Source of the DNA: Parcubacteria group bacterium GW2011_GWB1_40_14
GTDB taxonomy: Bacteria > Patescibacteriota > Minisyncoccia > Terrybacterales > GWB1-40-14
Assembly: GCA_000996085.1 (NCBI GenBank)
Contig: LBYG01000015.1
Location: 4,326 to 37,911, forward strand
Length of the DNA: 33,586 nucleotides
Reading direction: 5' to 3'
The notes below the pieces were generated by a model that had not been told where the DNA came from, searched no databases, and saw nothing but the letters and a program-made list of their open reading frames with translations. Positions 6,983 to 15,108 of the stretch are shown piece by piece (position 1 is the stretch's first letter; every line of letters starts with the position of its first letter). Position numbers and translations under genes: made by a program.

Positions 6983-7763
6983 GTAGTGAGCAGGGTCGAA
7001 CTACGAGTAGTGTGAAATATTTTCCGGAGTTAAACCTTTTAGAGCAAAAGATAATACAAAATTTCGTCAAGTTTACAAATCAAAAAAGCAGTTTCTAGTT
7101 TTTTCTTTTCTTTATAGATATTCTGTGCCTGCACTGAGTGAACGAAAGTGAATCGAAGTGCCTGCACTGAGTGAATCGAAGTGTAAGAATCACTCGTCAG
7201 GAACGTCTTAGTAGGTGTACAGAAATAACCAAAAAGAAAAGAGAACGCCACGAAAGTGCGGTTCTCAATAATTTTCGGAAAGAATCTTTACAAATAAATA
7301 TGGATGCTGTGCATACATGTGAGACATGTAAAATTAAGTATGCTTGTGGTGAGTTAGTCCTGAGTTTTATCGAAGGATTTATCGAACTACGAGCCATACA
7401 AAAATATCTTTTCAGTTTCATCTTTTTAATGTTTTCCAGTGTAAAAGTGTTTAGAATTTAAACATTTAAACATTGATTGAAAATTTAAAATTTAAAATTG
7501 AAAATTGATATCGTTAGAAATAGTTTATCGGTCTTCATTTCTTCTGCAGCTTGTGGTGAGTTTAATCGAACCATAAAAAAACAGAAAATTGGAGAATGTT
7601 TAGTAGTTATTAGTAGAAGTAATCCGGTCGATGATGGCTTTGTTCGCCGACTTGCCCGCCGTAACTTTAGTGAAGGCGGGAACATACAGAAGGCGAATCA
7701 CAAATCACCTCGCGATGAAACTACGCTCTTAAATATTTCTTGTGGTGAGTGAAATCGAACCAC
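6983..7763. repeat. Cluster of TGAGYNNNRTCGAA hairpins in the gene-free leader
   Basis: At least six hairpins share a TGAG...TCGA core with different pairing arms: GTAGT/ACTAC (6983-7004), two CACT...AGTG units (7132-7183), GTGGT/ACTAC with a GTCCT/AGGAT unit nested inside (7346-7390), TGGT/ACCA (7554-7573) and GTGGT/ACCAC (7742-7763). Further copies lie at 2331-2357, 15,109-15,129, 22,450-22,479 and 26,789-26,837. The short open frames here on both strands show no family features. From 6180 to 7957 I see no convincing gene. Confidence 0.6.
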
Positions 7764-7957
7764 GAATTATTTAAGAGAAACAAAATTGCAATTGCCGTTG
7801 TTGTTCTCAAGCGTAAGCGAGAGATTACAACAACGTGCATCCCGACATTTTTCGTCGGGATGACAATTGGTAAAAAAATCAAAATTAATTTCCGTGTGCG
7901 TCGTTCTGAAAAATATTTTTAGCCCGCCGTGCACAAATTCTAAAAGGAAAAATATAT

Positions 7958-10900
7958 ATGAATCATTTAATAAAAAGAGGACAGCTTAGACGCGCAGCGT
8001 CCAAGACTCTCTCTGTAACGCTCTCTGCAACAACTACAGTGTGGTTGGTGGGAAGTTCACTCTTTATGGGTGTTCCTTCAGCACTCGCATCAAACGATGC
8101 GGTTGTTTCAGACATTACATCGACAAATCCTCGAATTGCTCCTCTTGGTGAATCCGAACTTGCGGTGTTGGGAATCAACATCGTAATGGATGCCAATGAT
8201 GGAACTCATAGTAAAGCCCTGCAATCATTCGTTGTGCAGTTAAAATCTGACGACGGAGCAGGAAACGGCGAAGCGGCTCTTTCAAATATTGAAACCGCCC
8301 GTTTCTATTCTGACTCCGGACTTTCCGGAACAGGCGGCGTGTTTGACAGCAACGATGCGTTAATTGATGCTGTGTCTCGCGCAAGCGCAACCGATGCTGA
8401 TGCTGATGGCGATACCGTTAACACTACGCTTATTGCGCAGACAGCGCTGGCCGCAGTATTTGCCGACTCGTTCGGGCACGGCATTGCAGCGCCGACGACA
8501 ACTATTTGTCTTGATGACGCGGCAGCCGCTGGCTTGGCGGTTGGTGATGCGATTACATTCTTAGACGCAAGCGCAGCTCTGGCATTCAACCGGATTGTTA
8601 CTGTAGTGACGGATATCACAAACGCCACAGCTGCGGCTAACGCGTGTGTTGCGGCCGCAGGAGCTGTGGCCACGCATACACTGATTACTGTTGATTCGGC
8701 GATGGCAGGAGTTGCGGAAGCAGCTGCTGACTCGACCGACACGGTTACCGAAGTCGCAAACTACCCGGCAGGAATCACTGCCCTTCAACTCACATCCGAA
8801 GCAGATGCTGATGCTGATGACTTTGTAAAAGTTGGTGCTGGTTTGACAGCCGAAATATTGACCCTTGAAGCCAGTCCTGTTGGAACAATTTGGACAATTG
8901 ACGGTATTCCTGGTGGTGGTTTAACGGGTACAGTATTTGCTCATGCGAACTTAGATGCCGTAGTTGAAGTTGCTGATCAGGTTCCTTTGGCAGATTCTAT
9001 TAATGAAGGTTTCAGTGATTTTGCTGATGCCACATTGCATGCCGGTTATGAAATGGGTATTGCATGGGGCGACACGCTTGGTGATGACGATCCGGACGTT
9101 TTAGCTTATACTCCTCCGTCAGTTGATACAGGAAATGATGCGGGCAATGATATGTTCATCACCTTCCTTACAAGAGGTGGTGTTGCCGACCAGACATTTG
9201 CCGCGGCTATTTGGGGCGATGCATTAACCGGTCTTAAGTTGAATGACACTACTGCCAATACACGTAACATGGCGGTTGGTTCAAATACTACAGGCAACGA
9301 ATCAAAGACCATAACATTCGGTTCAGATAACGTTGCTCCGACAATTCAGAATGTTTGGACATACGATAACGATGGCGACGGAAATGTTGACCGCGCTCGC
9401 GTTAAATTCTCTGAATCAATGGCTGCCGTTGTTACACTTACAGATGACTTTGCGAGTGCGATAGGCGGAAATGCCAATAATATTGAGTCCACGCCTGCTT
9501 CTGTTGATGAAATAGATTTGCTCGCGAACGGCACATGGCAGACAACTACAGTATTGAACGACACCTTCCAAATTGATTTTGCGGGTGACGGACAGTCTGC
9601 GGATTGTACTGCCGAAGTGGTTGGTACATATTGTAATGCCACTGCTTCAACAGGCGACACCTGGACAGTTGTTTACGATTTCACGGCCGGTGGTGCTAAT
9701 GATCTTACTGACGCAACCGGTACAGTATTGGCTGACCAGACAATAACGACTACAGACAAGGCCCGTCCGGTAATTCTTGCCGCTTCAGATGTGCGCGACA
9801 CAGAAGGCGACTCACAAGTTGACCAGTTGCGTGTCGTGCTTTCCGAAGCAATGGCAGGCACTTCAACTTCGTCAGGTTTGGTTTTGAGGAACACAACTAA
9901 CGTTCCTTCAACGACCTATACATTGGGCGCGGTATCAGGACTTTCAACCTCAACCGGCGCTGTTGCCGCTGCTGGTAACGCCGCGACTGCTAACGCAAAC
10001 GATACAGTATCTGTGGCAGTTACGGAGTCGGGCGGTAATGATGTTGCTAACGTCTTTACTCTTGACTATACTGCCGCTTCAACTTTGTCTGATACTGCGG
10101 CTAACGAAGCTCGTTCGGTAACAGGCTTTGCGCTTGTAACCGGTTCAGTTCCGTTCGTTATTTCCGCTTACTTTGTTGACTTGGATGACGTTGCGGCCGG
10201 TGTCGCGGCAATTGCTGCCGATAACGATGCCGATGGTCAGCTTGACGGTTTGTTCGTAACATTCAACCAAAATGTTGATGTTGATAACGGCGCGGTACCT
10301 TCTATAGACATGACTTTGTCAGGCGGATATGCCTTTGCCGCAGTTGCTCCTTTGACCGAAGACGATAATACCGTTTTGGTCTTCCCGATAACTCAGTCCG
10401 GAGTTGTTGATACCAATAATATTCCTGATTGGACCTATACTGACGACGGCGCCGCTGATGGTTCAGCTATCTGCGCCTTAGGAGATGCCGATAACGACTG
10501 TGCTGATTCAGTAAGCTTGCTTGGCAGTATCGTTTCTTCAACGGTAGTTGAACAAGAACTTGCGGGACCTCGCATTATATCTGCAAGTCTCTATGAAACA
10601 ACTGCTGATGATATCTGGCAGTCCGGTGAGACAATGACACTTGTCTTCTCCGAGCCGCTTGACCCCTCAAGTATGAGGACTTCCTGGACCCTTGATAGCT
10701 TATTGGTTGGTCCTTCGGACTTCGCGTGGGGAACTGTTACAGCCGCTGAAATGCCTGACAACGGTACTATCTCTGTTTCAGGACGCACCGTAACATTCAC
10801 AGCTACTGTGAGCGCTAACGTTGCTCTTGCGGCCGCAGATACTATTCAAGCGCAAACAAATGAGATTGTTGATATGCATGGAAATACCTCATCCAATACC

Positions 10901-12277
10901 GTGGCTGACACTTCAACCCAGCTTGGAAACGCAGCCGATCCTATGAACGACCAGGTTGCCGCTACTTTGTTGACCGTTACCCCGGCAGTTGCTCCTCTTG
11001 TGTTGCGCGTTCAGAATAATGACGCCAACGGCGACGGACGTCTTGACTCGTTCATCGTTGAGTTTGGCGGTCTCTTAAACGCATCCACAATTGTTGCTAC
11101 TGACTTTACCGCCGCTCGTGGTTCTAACTTTAACGTAAACAGTTTGGGTCTTGCTGTGGCGGCTTGCGCCGGAGCAATTGGTGATTACCGTGCTTGTTCA
11201 AACAGCAACGTAACGCCTGACCTCACTATCGCGTCTGTTACTACTGTTAATGGCGGAACTGATTCCCGTTTGCTTGTTAGCTACACGGAAGTCGGTGAGA
11301 ACACCGGTTCGTATCCTCAATTGAAGTACGTACAAGGTACTTTGGCTGACCCGTCCGGAAACAAGATCGCGACATTCAACGTTGCCCCAGCCGATAACAT
11401 GAAATTCGATGTGTTGATCGGGGACGGCGCTGCTGAATTCGCAACCCGCGACTTGGTCTTACCGTTGACAGTGCATAAACTTCTTAAGGATCGTGATTTG
11501 GATGGCAAGATAGACCAATTGGTCCTTGTCTTCTCCGAAACAATCTTGAACGGAGCCGGTACTGTTGTTAATGCCGCGTTGTCAACTAGTGGTTGGGCTG
11601 TTGCTGGCAAGACTCTTGCCGCGAACGGTTTGACTTCAAACAACCTGTCATACACCCAGTACACTTTTGCTACTGTTAACAACGTATTTTCATTTGACGT
11701 AACAGAAGGTACTGCTGTTGATACTTCAGCTCCTGCGGTGACCTATGTGTCATCTGGTCAGGTACGTGATACAGGCGGTAACCTTTTGGGTAATGTGCTT
11801 GGTGGCGGTGAAGCGACAGACATTACGGTCGTTGCTCCTCCTTCTACGATGGCTGATGGCGCCTTGTTCCAAGGAACAGGTGCTGAAGTTTGGATTGCCA
11901 AACACGTTGGTTCTCAGATGTTCAGGCGACATGTCTTGTTCTCAAACTTTGACACATTCTATCCTCACTTAGCCCCATTCTGGAGCAACGTGGAGATGGT
12001 TTCAGATGCCACAGTTACAGCACATAGCTTGTCTGCTTGGGTCCGTGTTGTGGGAACAGCTCCTGTATACGAGATCAACGATGACAATACCAAACACTGG
12101 ATAACATGTGCTGACGACAGCGTTGTTGGTCAGGACTGTGCCAATGAATGGAGTATGTCAGGACGCAATTCAGCTGGTATCTATGACGTCAATACTGCCG
12201 AGTTCAATTCGTATGTAACCGGCGCGACTGTCATAATGCCCGAACTAATGAACTTTAACCCGTCAACCATCTTGTGA
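7958..12277 (+). CDS. Giant secreted Asp-rich S-layer-like protein with Ig-like repeats
   Basis: 1439 residues. An N-terminal signal peptide (basic MNHLIKRGQLRR, hydrophobic core, ALAS cleavage region near residue 45) sends it out of the cell. From about residue 455 there are repeated Ig-like units opening with a D-rich loop followed by a strand: DNDGDGNVDRARVKFSESM (about 460), DTEGDSQVDQLRVVLSEAM (about 610), DNDADGQLDGLFVTFNQNV (about 755), DANGDGRLDSFIVEF (about 1020), DRDLDGKIDQLVLVFSE (about 1180). These resemble SbsA-type Ig (Big_5) domains with calcium-binding DxDxDG-like loops. The last about 130 residues form a module shared with two other proteins here. AAAAGG lies upstream of ATG 7958. 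Codon choice favours C- and T-ending codons more than its neighbours do, suggesting high expression. I infer a main surface-layer protein. Confidence 0.75.
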   Translation: MNHLIKRGQLRRAASKTLSVTLSATTTVWLVGSSLFMGVPSALASNDAVVSDITSTNPRIAPLGESELAVLGINIVMDANDGTHSKALQSFVVQLKSDDGAGNGEAALSNIETARFYSDSGLSGTGGVFDSNDALIDAVSRASATDADADGDTVNTTLIAQTALAAVFADSFGHGIAAPTTTICLDDAAAAGLAVGDAITFLDASAALAFNRIVTVVTDITNATAAANACVAAAGAVATHTLITVDSAMAGVAEAAADSTDTVTEVANYPAGITALQLTSEADADADDFVKVGAGLTAEILTLEASPVGTIWTIDGIPGGGLTGTVFAHANLDAVVEVADQVPLADSINEGFSDFADATLHAGYEMGIAWGDTLGDDDPDVLAYTPPSVDTGNDAGNDMFITFLTRGGVADQTFAAAIWGDALTGLKLNDTTANTRNMAVGSNTTGNESKTITFGSDNVAPTIQNVWTYDNDGDGNVDRARVKFSESMAAVVTLTDDFASAIGGNANNIESTPASVDEIDLLANGTWQTTTVLNDTFQIDFAGDGQSADCTAEVVGTYCNATASTGDTWTVVYDFTAGGANDLTDATGTVLADQTITTTDKARPVILAASDVRDTEGDSQVDQLRVVLSEAMAGTSTSSGLVLRNTTNVPSTTYTLGAVSGLSTSTGAVAAAGNAATANANDTVSVAVTESGGNDVANVFTLDYTAASTLSDTAANEARSVTGFALVTGSVPFVISAYFVDLDDVAAGVAAIAADNDADGQLDGLFVTFNQNVDVDNGAVPSIDMTLSGGYAFAAVAPLTEDDNTVLVFPITQSGVVDTNNIPDWTYTDDGAADGSAICALGDADNDCADSVSLLGSIVSSTVVEQELAGPRIISASLYETTADDIWQSGETMTLVFSEPLDPSSMRTSWTLDSLLVGPSDFAWGTVTAAEMPDNGTISVSGRTVTFTATVSANVALAAADTIQAQTNEIVDMHGNTSSNTVADTSTQLGNAADPMNDQVAATLLTVTPAVAPLVLRVQNNDANGDGRLDSFIVEFGGLLNASTIVATDFTAARGSNFNVNSLGLAVAACAGAIGDYRACSNSNVTPDLTIASVTTVNGGTDSRLLVSYTEVGENTGSYPQLKYVQGTLADPSGNKIATFNVAPADNMKFDVLIGDGAAEFATRDLVLPLTVHKLLKDRDLDGKIDQLVLVFSETILNGAGTVVNAALSTSGWAVAGKTLAANGLTSNNLSYTQYTFATVNNVFSFDVTEGTAVDTSAPAVTYVSSGQVRDTGGNLLGNVLGGGEATDITVVAPPSTMADGALFQGTGAEVWIAKHVGSQMFRRHVLFSNFDTFYPHLAPFWSNVEMVSDATVTAHSLSAWVRVVGTAPVYEINDDNTKHWITCADDSVVGQDCANEWSMSGRNSAGIYDVNTAEFNSYVTGATVIMPELMNFNPSTIL

Positions 12278-12307
12278 GTGGTTGGAGGGATTGAAAAAGA
12301 GGATTAT

Positions 12308-12347
12308 CCCGCATCATGATTGCGAAAGCAATCTTGGTGCGGGGTTT
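12308..12347 (+). terminator. Terminator of the S-layer-like gene
   Basis: CCCGCA (12,308-12,313) pairs with TGCGGG (12,338-12,343), with GATTGC/GCAATC inside around a GAAA loop, then GTTT. Confidence 0.65.
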
Positions 12348-12390
12348 CCTAGTGAACACAAACCCAAAATAATTTCTGGTTTAGATTGGA

Positions 12391-12470
12391 AATCTTTTAA
12401 AAATCTTATTCTTTGTCCCTGCTATTCGCTTAGGCGATAGTGTAGATAAAGCGAGATTTTTAAAAAGATT
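12391..12470. other. 80-nt long hairpin between two terminators
   Basis: AATCTTTT-AAAAATCT (12,391-12,406) pairs with the inverse at 12,454-12,470 with one bulge. Inside, CTTTGTC (12,411-12,417) pairs with GATAAAG (12,445-12,451) using one G-U pair, and CTAT-CGC pairs with GCG-ATAG around a short loop. No promoter is evident. It could be a processed RNA or a palindromic repeat. Confidence 0.45.
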
Positions 12471-12493
12471 TTCTTCTTTTACCTTAAATTATC

Positions 12494-12521
12494 AAAAAGC
12501 CTTCTTTCGAAGGCTTTTTGT
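12494..12521. terminator. Strong bidirectional terminator
   Basis: AAAAAGCCTTC (12,494-12,504), loop TTTC, GAAGGCTTTTT (12,509-12,519). The A and T tracts allow function in both directions. It insulates the S-layer-like gene from the RNA cassette that follows. Confidence 0.85.
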
Positions 12522-12560
12522 TTTGCCCCTGCCCAGCTCATATGAAATATGGGCTTGGGC

Positions 12561-12588
12561 TTGACAAGGATTTTGTAAGCAGTATAAT
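12561..12588 (+). promoter_or_regulatory. Strong promoter of small-RNA/tRNA cassette 1
   Basis: Consensus TTGACA (12,561-12,566), a 16-base spacer and consensus TATAAT (12,583-12,588). The expected start is near 12,595, one base before the antisense segment. Cassette 2 has the same boxes and the same spacing. Confidence 0.85.
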
Positions 12589-12594
12589 GAAGTT

Positions 12595-12670
12595 AGTTGA
12601 CAGACAGCCGAAACCATTATGGTTTCTGCGACTGCTAAAAACAGCGCGCCGAAAGGTACGCTGTTTTTTT
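12595..12670 (+). ncRNA. Small RNA complementary to the anticodon arm of the adjacent tRNA (cassette 1)
   Basis: The predicted RNA of about 76 nt has four parts. Segment A' GTTGACAGACAGC (12,596-12,608) is fully complementary to tRNA bases 12,743-12,755. A hairpin follows, GAAACC/GGTTTC (12,610-12,615 and 12,621-12,626). Segment B' GCGACTGCT (12,628-12,636) is fully complementary to tRNA bases 12,757-12,765. An intrinsic terminator closes it, AAAAACAGCG/CGCTGTTTTT (12,637-12,646 and 12,659-12,668). Only one tRNA base (12,756) lies between the two target segments. The order A'-B' is opposite to that of a normal continuous antisense RNA. Cassette 2 has the same hairpin and terminator base, with guide segments changed to match its own tRNA. 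The role is unknown: tRNA regulator, folding partner, or guide for an enzyme. Confidence 0.75.
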
Positions 12671-12717
12671 GTTTGGATTTTCTATACTTTATCGTAGTAT
12701 ATATTTGGAGACGGAAA

Positions 12718-12788
12718 GGGGACGTAGCGTAGTGGTAACGCAGCTGTCTGTCAACCAGCAGTCGCGGGTTCGATTCCCGCCGTCTCCA
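12718..12788 (+). tRNA. tRNA-Asp-like, anticodon GUC (cassette 1)
   Basis: 71 nt with acceptor GGGGACG/CGTCTCC (one G-U pair), U8, A9, D arm GCGT-AGTGGTA-ACGC with GG in the loop, anticodon arm 12,743-12,759 with loop CTGTCAA and anticodon GTC at 12,750-12,752, a 4-nt variable loop, and T arm GCGGG-TTCGATT-CCCGC. All core tRNA positions look normal. Oddities: a U-C mismatch at pair 31-39, discriminator A rather than the G73 usual for bacterial tRNA-Asp, no encoded CCA, and a leader GGAGACGG (12,707-12,714) that pairs perfectly with CCGTCTCC (12,780-12,787) and so competes with the real 5' acceptor strand. A TATACT at 12,683 may be its own -10 box. Confidence 0.8.
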
Positions 12789-12795
12789 TGCAATT

Positions 12796-12829
12796 CTCGT
12801 CACTCGTGAAGAGTGGCGAGTTTTGTTTT
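12796..12829 (+). terminator. Terminator of tRNA cassette 1
   Basis: CTCGTCACTC (12,796-12,805), loop GTGAA, GAGTGGCGAG (12,811-12,820), then TTTTGTTTT. Confidence 0.85.
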
Positions 12830-12856
12830 AATTTGCATCTTATTTCCTCGTCTAGC

Positions 12857-12884
12857 TTGACTCTATATAACCGTTGTGTATACT
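12857..12884 (+). promoter_or_regulatory. Promoter of the toxin-antitoxin operon
   Basis: TTGACT (12,857-12,862), a 16-base spacer and TATACT (12,879-12,884). The expected start near 12,891 is just before the 5' arm of the leader inverted repeat. Confidence 0.7.
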
Positions 12885-12895
12885 ATGGGTATATG

Positions 12896-13033
12896 CCAGG
12901 TAGTGAAAATTCGATCGTTTCGCCTATGGCGAAACAAAGAAATAATCGCACTTGGTATTTGAGATAAAGATAGTATATTTTATTAAAGTTAAGAAGAAAT
13001 TTGATAGATAAAAATCGAATTTCTACTACCTGG
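12896..13033 (+). promoter_or_regulatory. Leader inverted repeat that can close over the antitoxin start codon
   Basis: The 20 bases at 12,896-12,915 and the 20 at 13,014-13,033 are inverted complements at 18 positions. The second arm ends one base before the ATG at 13,035. A perfect hairpin GTTTCGCC-TAT-GGCGAAAC lies inside (12,917-12,935). The mRNA 5' end could therefore pair with the initiation region. It might also be a DNA operator for the antitoxin. Confidence 0.55.
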
Positions 13034-13034
13034 T

Positions 13035-13310
13035 ATGCCCAAAACTGTTATAAATATAAAAGTTGATAAGGAAGTTAAGGAAAAAGCTCGTACGCTAGCT
13101 GAAGCGTTGGGTCTTCCTTTGAGTACAATAGTGAACGCAAATCTTAAGGAATTCATTCGTAGTGGTGAGGCGACTTTTTCTATTGAGCCTAAGCTTCGGC
13201 CGAAAGTATGGGAAGAGTTGAAGAAAGCAAGCGCGGATTATCAAGGGAAAAAGAATATTTCCCGTGCTTTTGTAAACGTAAATGAGGCTCTCGACTATTT
13301 GAACAAATAA
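13035..13310 (+). CDS. RelB/DinJ-type antitoxin
   Basis: 91 residues. The N-terminus MPKTVINIKVDKEVKEKARTLAEALGLPLSTIVNANLKEFI is a ribbon-helix-helix domain of the RelB/DinJ type: a strand that reads DNA, then two helices. The C-terminal part (SRAFVNVNEALDYLNK) should wrap the toxin. It normally neutralises the toxin and represses the operon. The stop is one base before the toxin start, the usual antitoxin-first order. There is no Shine-Dalgarno sequence; the start region forms the end of a leader inverted repeat. Confidence 0.85.
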   Translation: MPKTVINIKVDKEVKEKARTLAEALGLPLSTIVNANLKEFIRSGEATFSIEPKLRPKVWEELKKASADYQGKKNISRAFVNVNEALDYLNK

Positions 13311-13311
13311 T

Positions 13312-13572
13312 ATGAGTATTGTTTTCCACGATGGTTTTAGGAAAAAATATCGTAAATTGATACGCAGTGAGCAGAAAAAGGTGCAGCAGCGTCTGCGCCT
13401 TTTTATCGAAGATCCAAAAAACCCAATTCTTAATAATCACGAACTTATTGGTAAATATTCAGGTTATTATAGTATTAATATTACGGGTGATCTTCGGGCG
13501 TTGTATCAGATTATTGGAAAAAATGTTACGTTATTTATCACTATCGGGACGCATAGCCATCTTTACGAATAA
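13312..13572 (+). CDS. RelE/YafQ-type mRNA interferase toxin
   Basis: 86 residues, the expected size. It opens with helical FRKKYRKLIRSEQKKVQQRL, then the strand-rich core LIGKYSGYYSINITGDLRALYQIIGKNVTLFITIGTHSHLYE. The GDLRALY stretch and the terminal IGTHSHLY are characteristic of the RelE/ParE superfamily close to YafQ and HigB. A conserved Arg (in DLRALY) and C-terminal His and Tyr are candidates for active-site residues. Such toxins usually cut mRNA on the ribosome. Translation is probably coupled to the antitoxin (one-base gap). The AT-rich region after it, to about 13,690, holds several AACTTTAAACATTTGAAC-like repeats and no gene. Confidence 0.85.
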   Translation: MSIVFHDGFRKKYRKLIRSEQKKVQQRLRLFIEDPKNPILNNHELIGKYSGYYSINITGDLRALYQIIGKNVTLFITIGTHSHLYE

Positions 13573-13695
13573 TGTTTATTATTATAAATATACAATAAGT
13601 TGATATTCTTAAACTTTAAACATTTGAACTCTTAAACTCTTCAATCCTTAATTGTTGAACTTTAAACGTTTGAACATTTAAACTTTTCTCAAATC

Positions 13696-14312
13696 ATGTT
13701 TTCCAGACGCAAATCCACCAACAATTCACTTTTAATTCTTCTGTATTCTGGCAATTCTATCAAACTAATTTTTATATTCATTTCGGCTCAACATCAGGAT
13801 GGAAAGAACAAGTTGCCGAAACAAGTAATATTTCATTCCGCTATCCGTCAGATAAGATGGAAGTAATAGTTCCTCAAGACCAGATAAAATATCCCGTATC
13901 TGTAGTTAAGAAAGGGGAGCGCGGTGAAAGTGTTTTAATTCAGCTGGGTACGTGGAATACGGAAGTCTTTAATAATTTAGAAGACGCCGTAAAAAAATAT
14001 CAAAGCGCCACAAGCAGCAAAAGACAAAGCGAAAAAATTGAAGAACTTATAATAGATGGCAGAGGAGGAGTTCTTTTTGTACAGAATGAAAATAGTGGTC
14101 GTCGAATTTTAGAAGCCCTTATTTGGGACCCCGTCCCAACCGGACAAAGTGAGAATTCTGTTCCGGTTACCGTGCAAGGCAGCTTCGTTTCACCTGGCTC
14201 TGCGCGTGAAATTTCTTTACAACTTCCCGGAACCGCCACAGCCAATGACCGCATTTTATACGAAAAACTCTACCGCGAAATTTTAAATTCCATAAAATTC
14301 ATAAAAAGATAG
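13696..14312 (+). pseudogene. Membrane-anchored extracellular protein, frameshifted near the N-terminus
   Basis: ATG 13,696 starts MFSRRKSTNNSLLILL, a basic start plus hydrophobic segment like those of the two following genes, but that frame continues into unlikely sequence and stops soon after 13,857. The frame used by the main body opens further upstream without a start and reads SGWKEQVAETSNISFRYPSDKMEVIVPQD and on to IKFIKR at 14,312. The FRYPSD motif and overall plan resemble PsbP-like extracytoplasmic domains. A frame change between about 13,735 and 13,785 would join the two halves. A methionine at 13,857 could give a truncated product lacking the anchor. It is the first of four similar small membrane-anchored genes. 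Confidence 0.5.
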
Positions 14313-14330
14313 CTTAAACTTTTTAAGAAT

Positions 14331-14458
14331 AACCAAACACCAAGATACAAGATACAGACAATTCGCTAACCCGCGAATCAATAATCAAACCCGTGTTTTA
14401 AATTTGGAATTTGAATATTGTAATTTGTCTGGTAATTGTCTCTTGTTTCTTGTATCTT
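14331..14458. repeat. R1 palindromic repeat, gene-free copy
   Basis: Left arm ACCAAACACCAAGATACAAG and GATACAGACAA, core AAATTTGGAATTTGAATATTG, right arm TTGTCTCTTGTTTCTTGTAT. It ends just before ATG 14,465 and forms that gene's leader. Confidence 0.65.
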
Positions 14459-14464
14459 CTAAGT

Positions 14465-15088
14465 ATGACCAAACTTCCTCCTCCAAAAATACTTATTTTT
14501 ATTATCGCCTTTGTCTTTTCGGTTATCATTGTTATAGGCGGTATATTTTGGTATATAAATAATAGGCGCGTTGATACTAATATTCCTCCTGTTTCTCAAC
14601 TTGAGCGTTCTCCGGAAGTGCCTGCAAACTGGAAACTTTTGGAAGCCAGACCCGAAGGTTATTGGCTCTATTATTCTCCTTCATGGATCATAGATTCAAG
14701 TTTAGAGGAAAGCACAGAATTAAAAGCTTTTTGGATTGGAGATTCTGCCTCACCCGATGGGCTCTATATTATAAGCGTGATAAAAGAACCGACGCGGGGA
14801 ACTTTGGAATATCTTGATACAAATTTTGCGAATGCTTTCAGGCAGCAAACCGTTCAAGATACACTAATAGAGGAAAAAGTTGGCGTGCAGGGGAGAGATG
14901 CTATTTCTCTTGAAGGTAAAATAACAAATGCGGAAACCAAAGAAGTAGTTAACGCTAATTTGCTTTTAATTTCTGCCAAAGACGGCAAACCCGCATACGC
15001 AATTTCCGCAGTTTTAAGAAATAATTCAACGTATGAAAAGTATTTGCAAGAAGTTCTTTTAATGACCCTATCGTTACGCTTCTTTTAA
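14465..15088 (+). CDS. Membrane-anchored extracellular protein, PsbP-like fold suspected
   Basis: 207 residues from ATG 14,465; the longer open frame from 14,411 runs through the R1 repeat. A transmembrane anchor (ILIFIIAFVFSVIIVIGGIFW, about residues 9-29) is followed by an outside domain. The segment NWKLLEARPEGYWLYYSPSWIID and the later EEKVGVQGRDAISLEGKI fit the PsbP/Mog1-like pattern in which a W-x-x-YY-P strand opens a sandwich. The function is unknown; this fold occurs as lipoproteins and accessory domains in many bacteria. Neighbouring genes at 13,696, 15,282 and 16,009 share the anchor-plus-domain plan, so this is probably a diverged tandem family. Confidence 0.55.
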   Translation: MTKLPPPKILIFIIAFVFSVIIVIGGIFWYINNRRVDTNIPPVSQLERSPEVPANWKLLEARPEGYWLYYSPSWIIDSSLEESTELKAFWIGDSASPDGLYIISVIKEPTRGTLEYLDTNFANAFRQQTVQDTLIEEKVGVQGRDAISLEGKITNAETKEVVNANLLLISAKDGKPAYAISAVLRNNSTYEKYLQEVLLMTLSLRFF

Positions 15089-15108
15089 ATTTTTCTATAG
15101 AAAAATTT

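Noticed and set aside
7039-7752. Several ORFs of 60-96 residues on both strands upstream of the S-layer-like gene
   Set aside because: They overlap each other, run through hairpin repeats, and have no domain-like composition or ribosome sites.
8305-8742. 145-residue minus-strand ORF rich in Ala and Ser inside the S-layer-like gene
   Set aside because: It mirrors the biased composition of the coding strand; the plus-strand frame is continuous and has a signal peptide and repeats.
12595-12788. T-box riboswitch controlling the tRNA-linked transcript
   Set aside because: There is no specifier loop, T-box sequence or antiterminator, no downstream synthetase or amino-acid gene, and the pairing covers the whole anticodon arm in an order a T-box does not use.
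12492-12803. 103-residue minus-strand ORF over cassette 1
   Set aside because: It is the complement of the tRNA and small RNA; the RRRESNPRLLVDRQL-type peptide is a well-known artefact of translating tRNA genes backwards.
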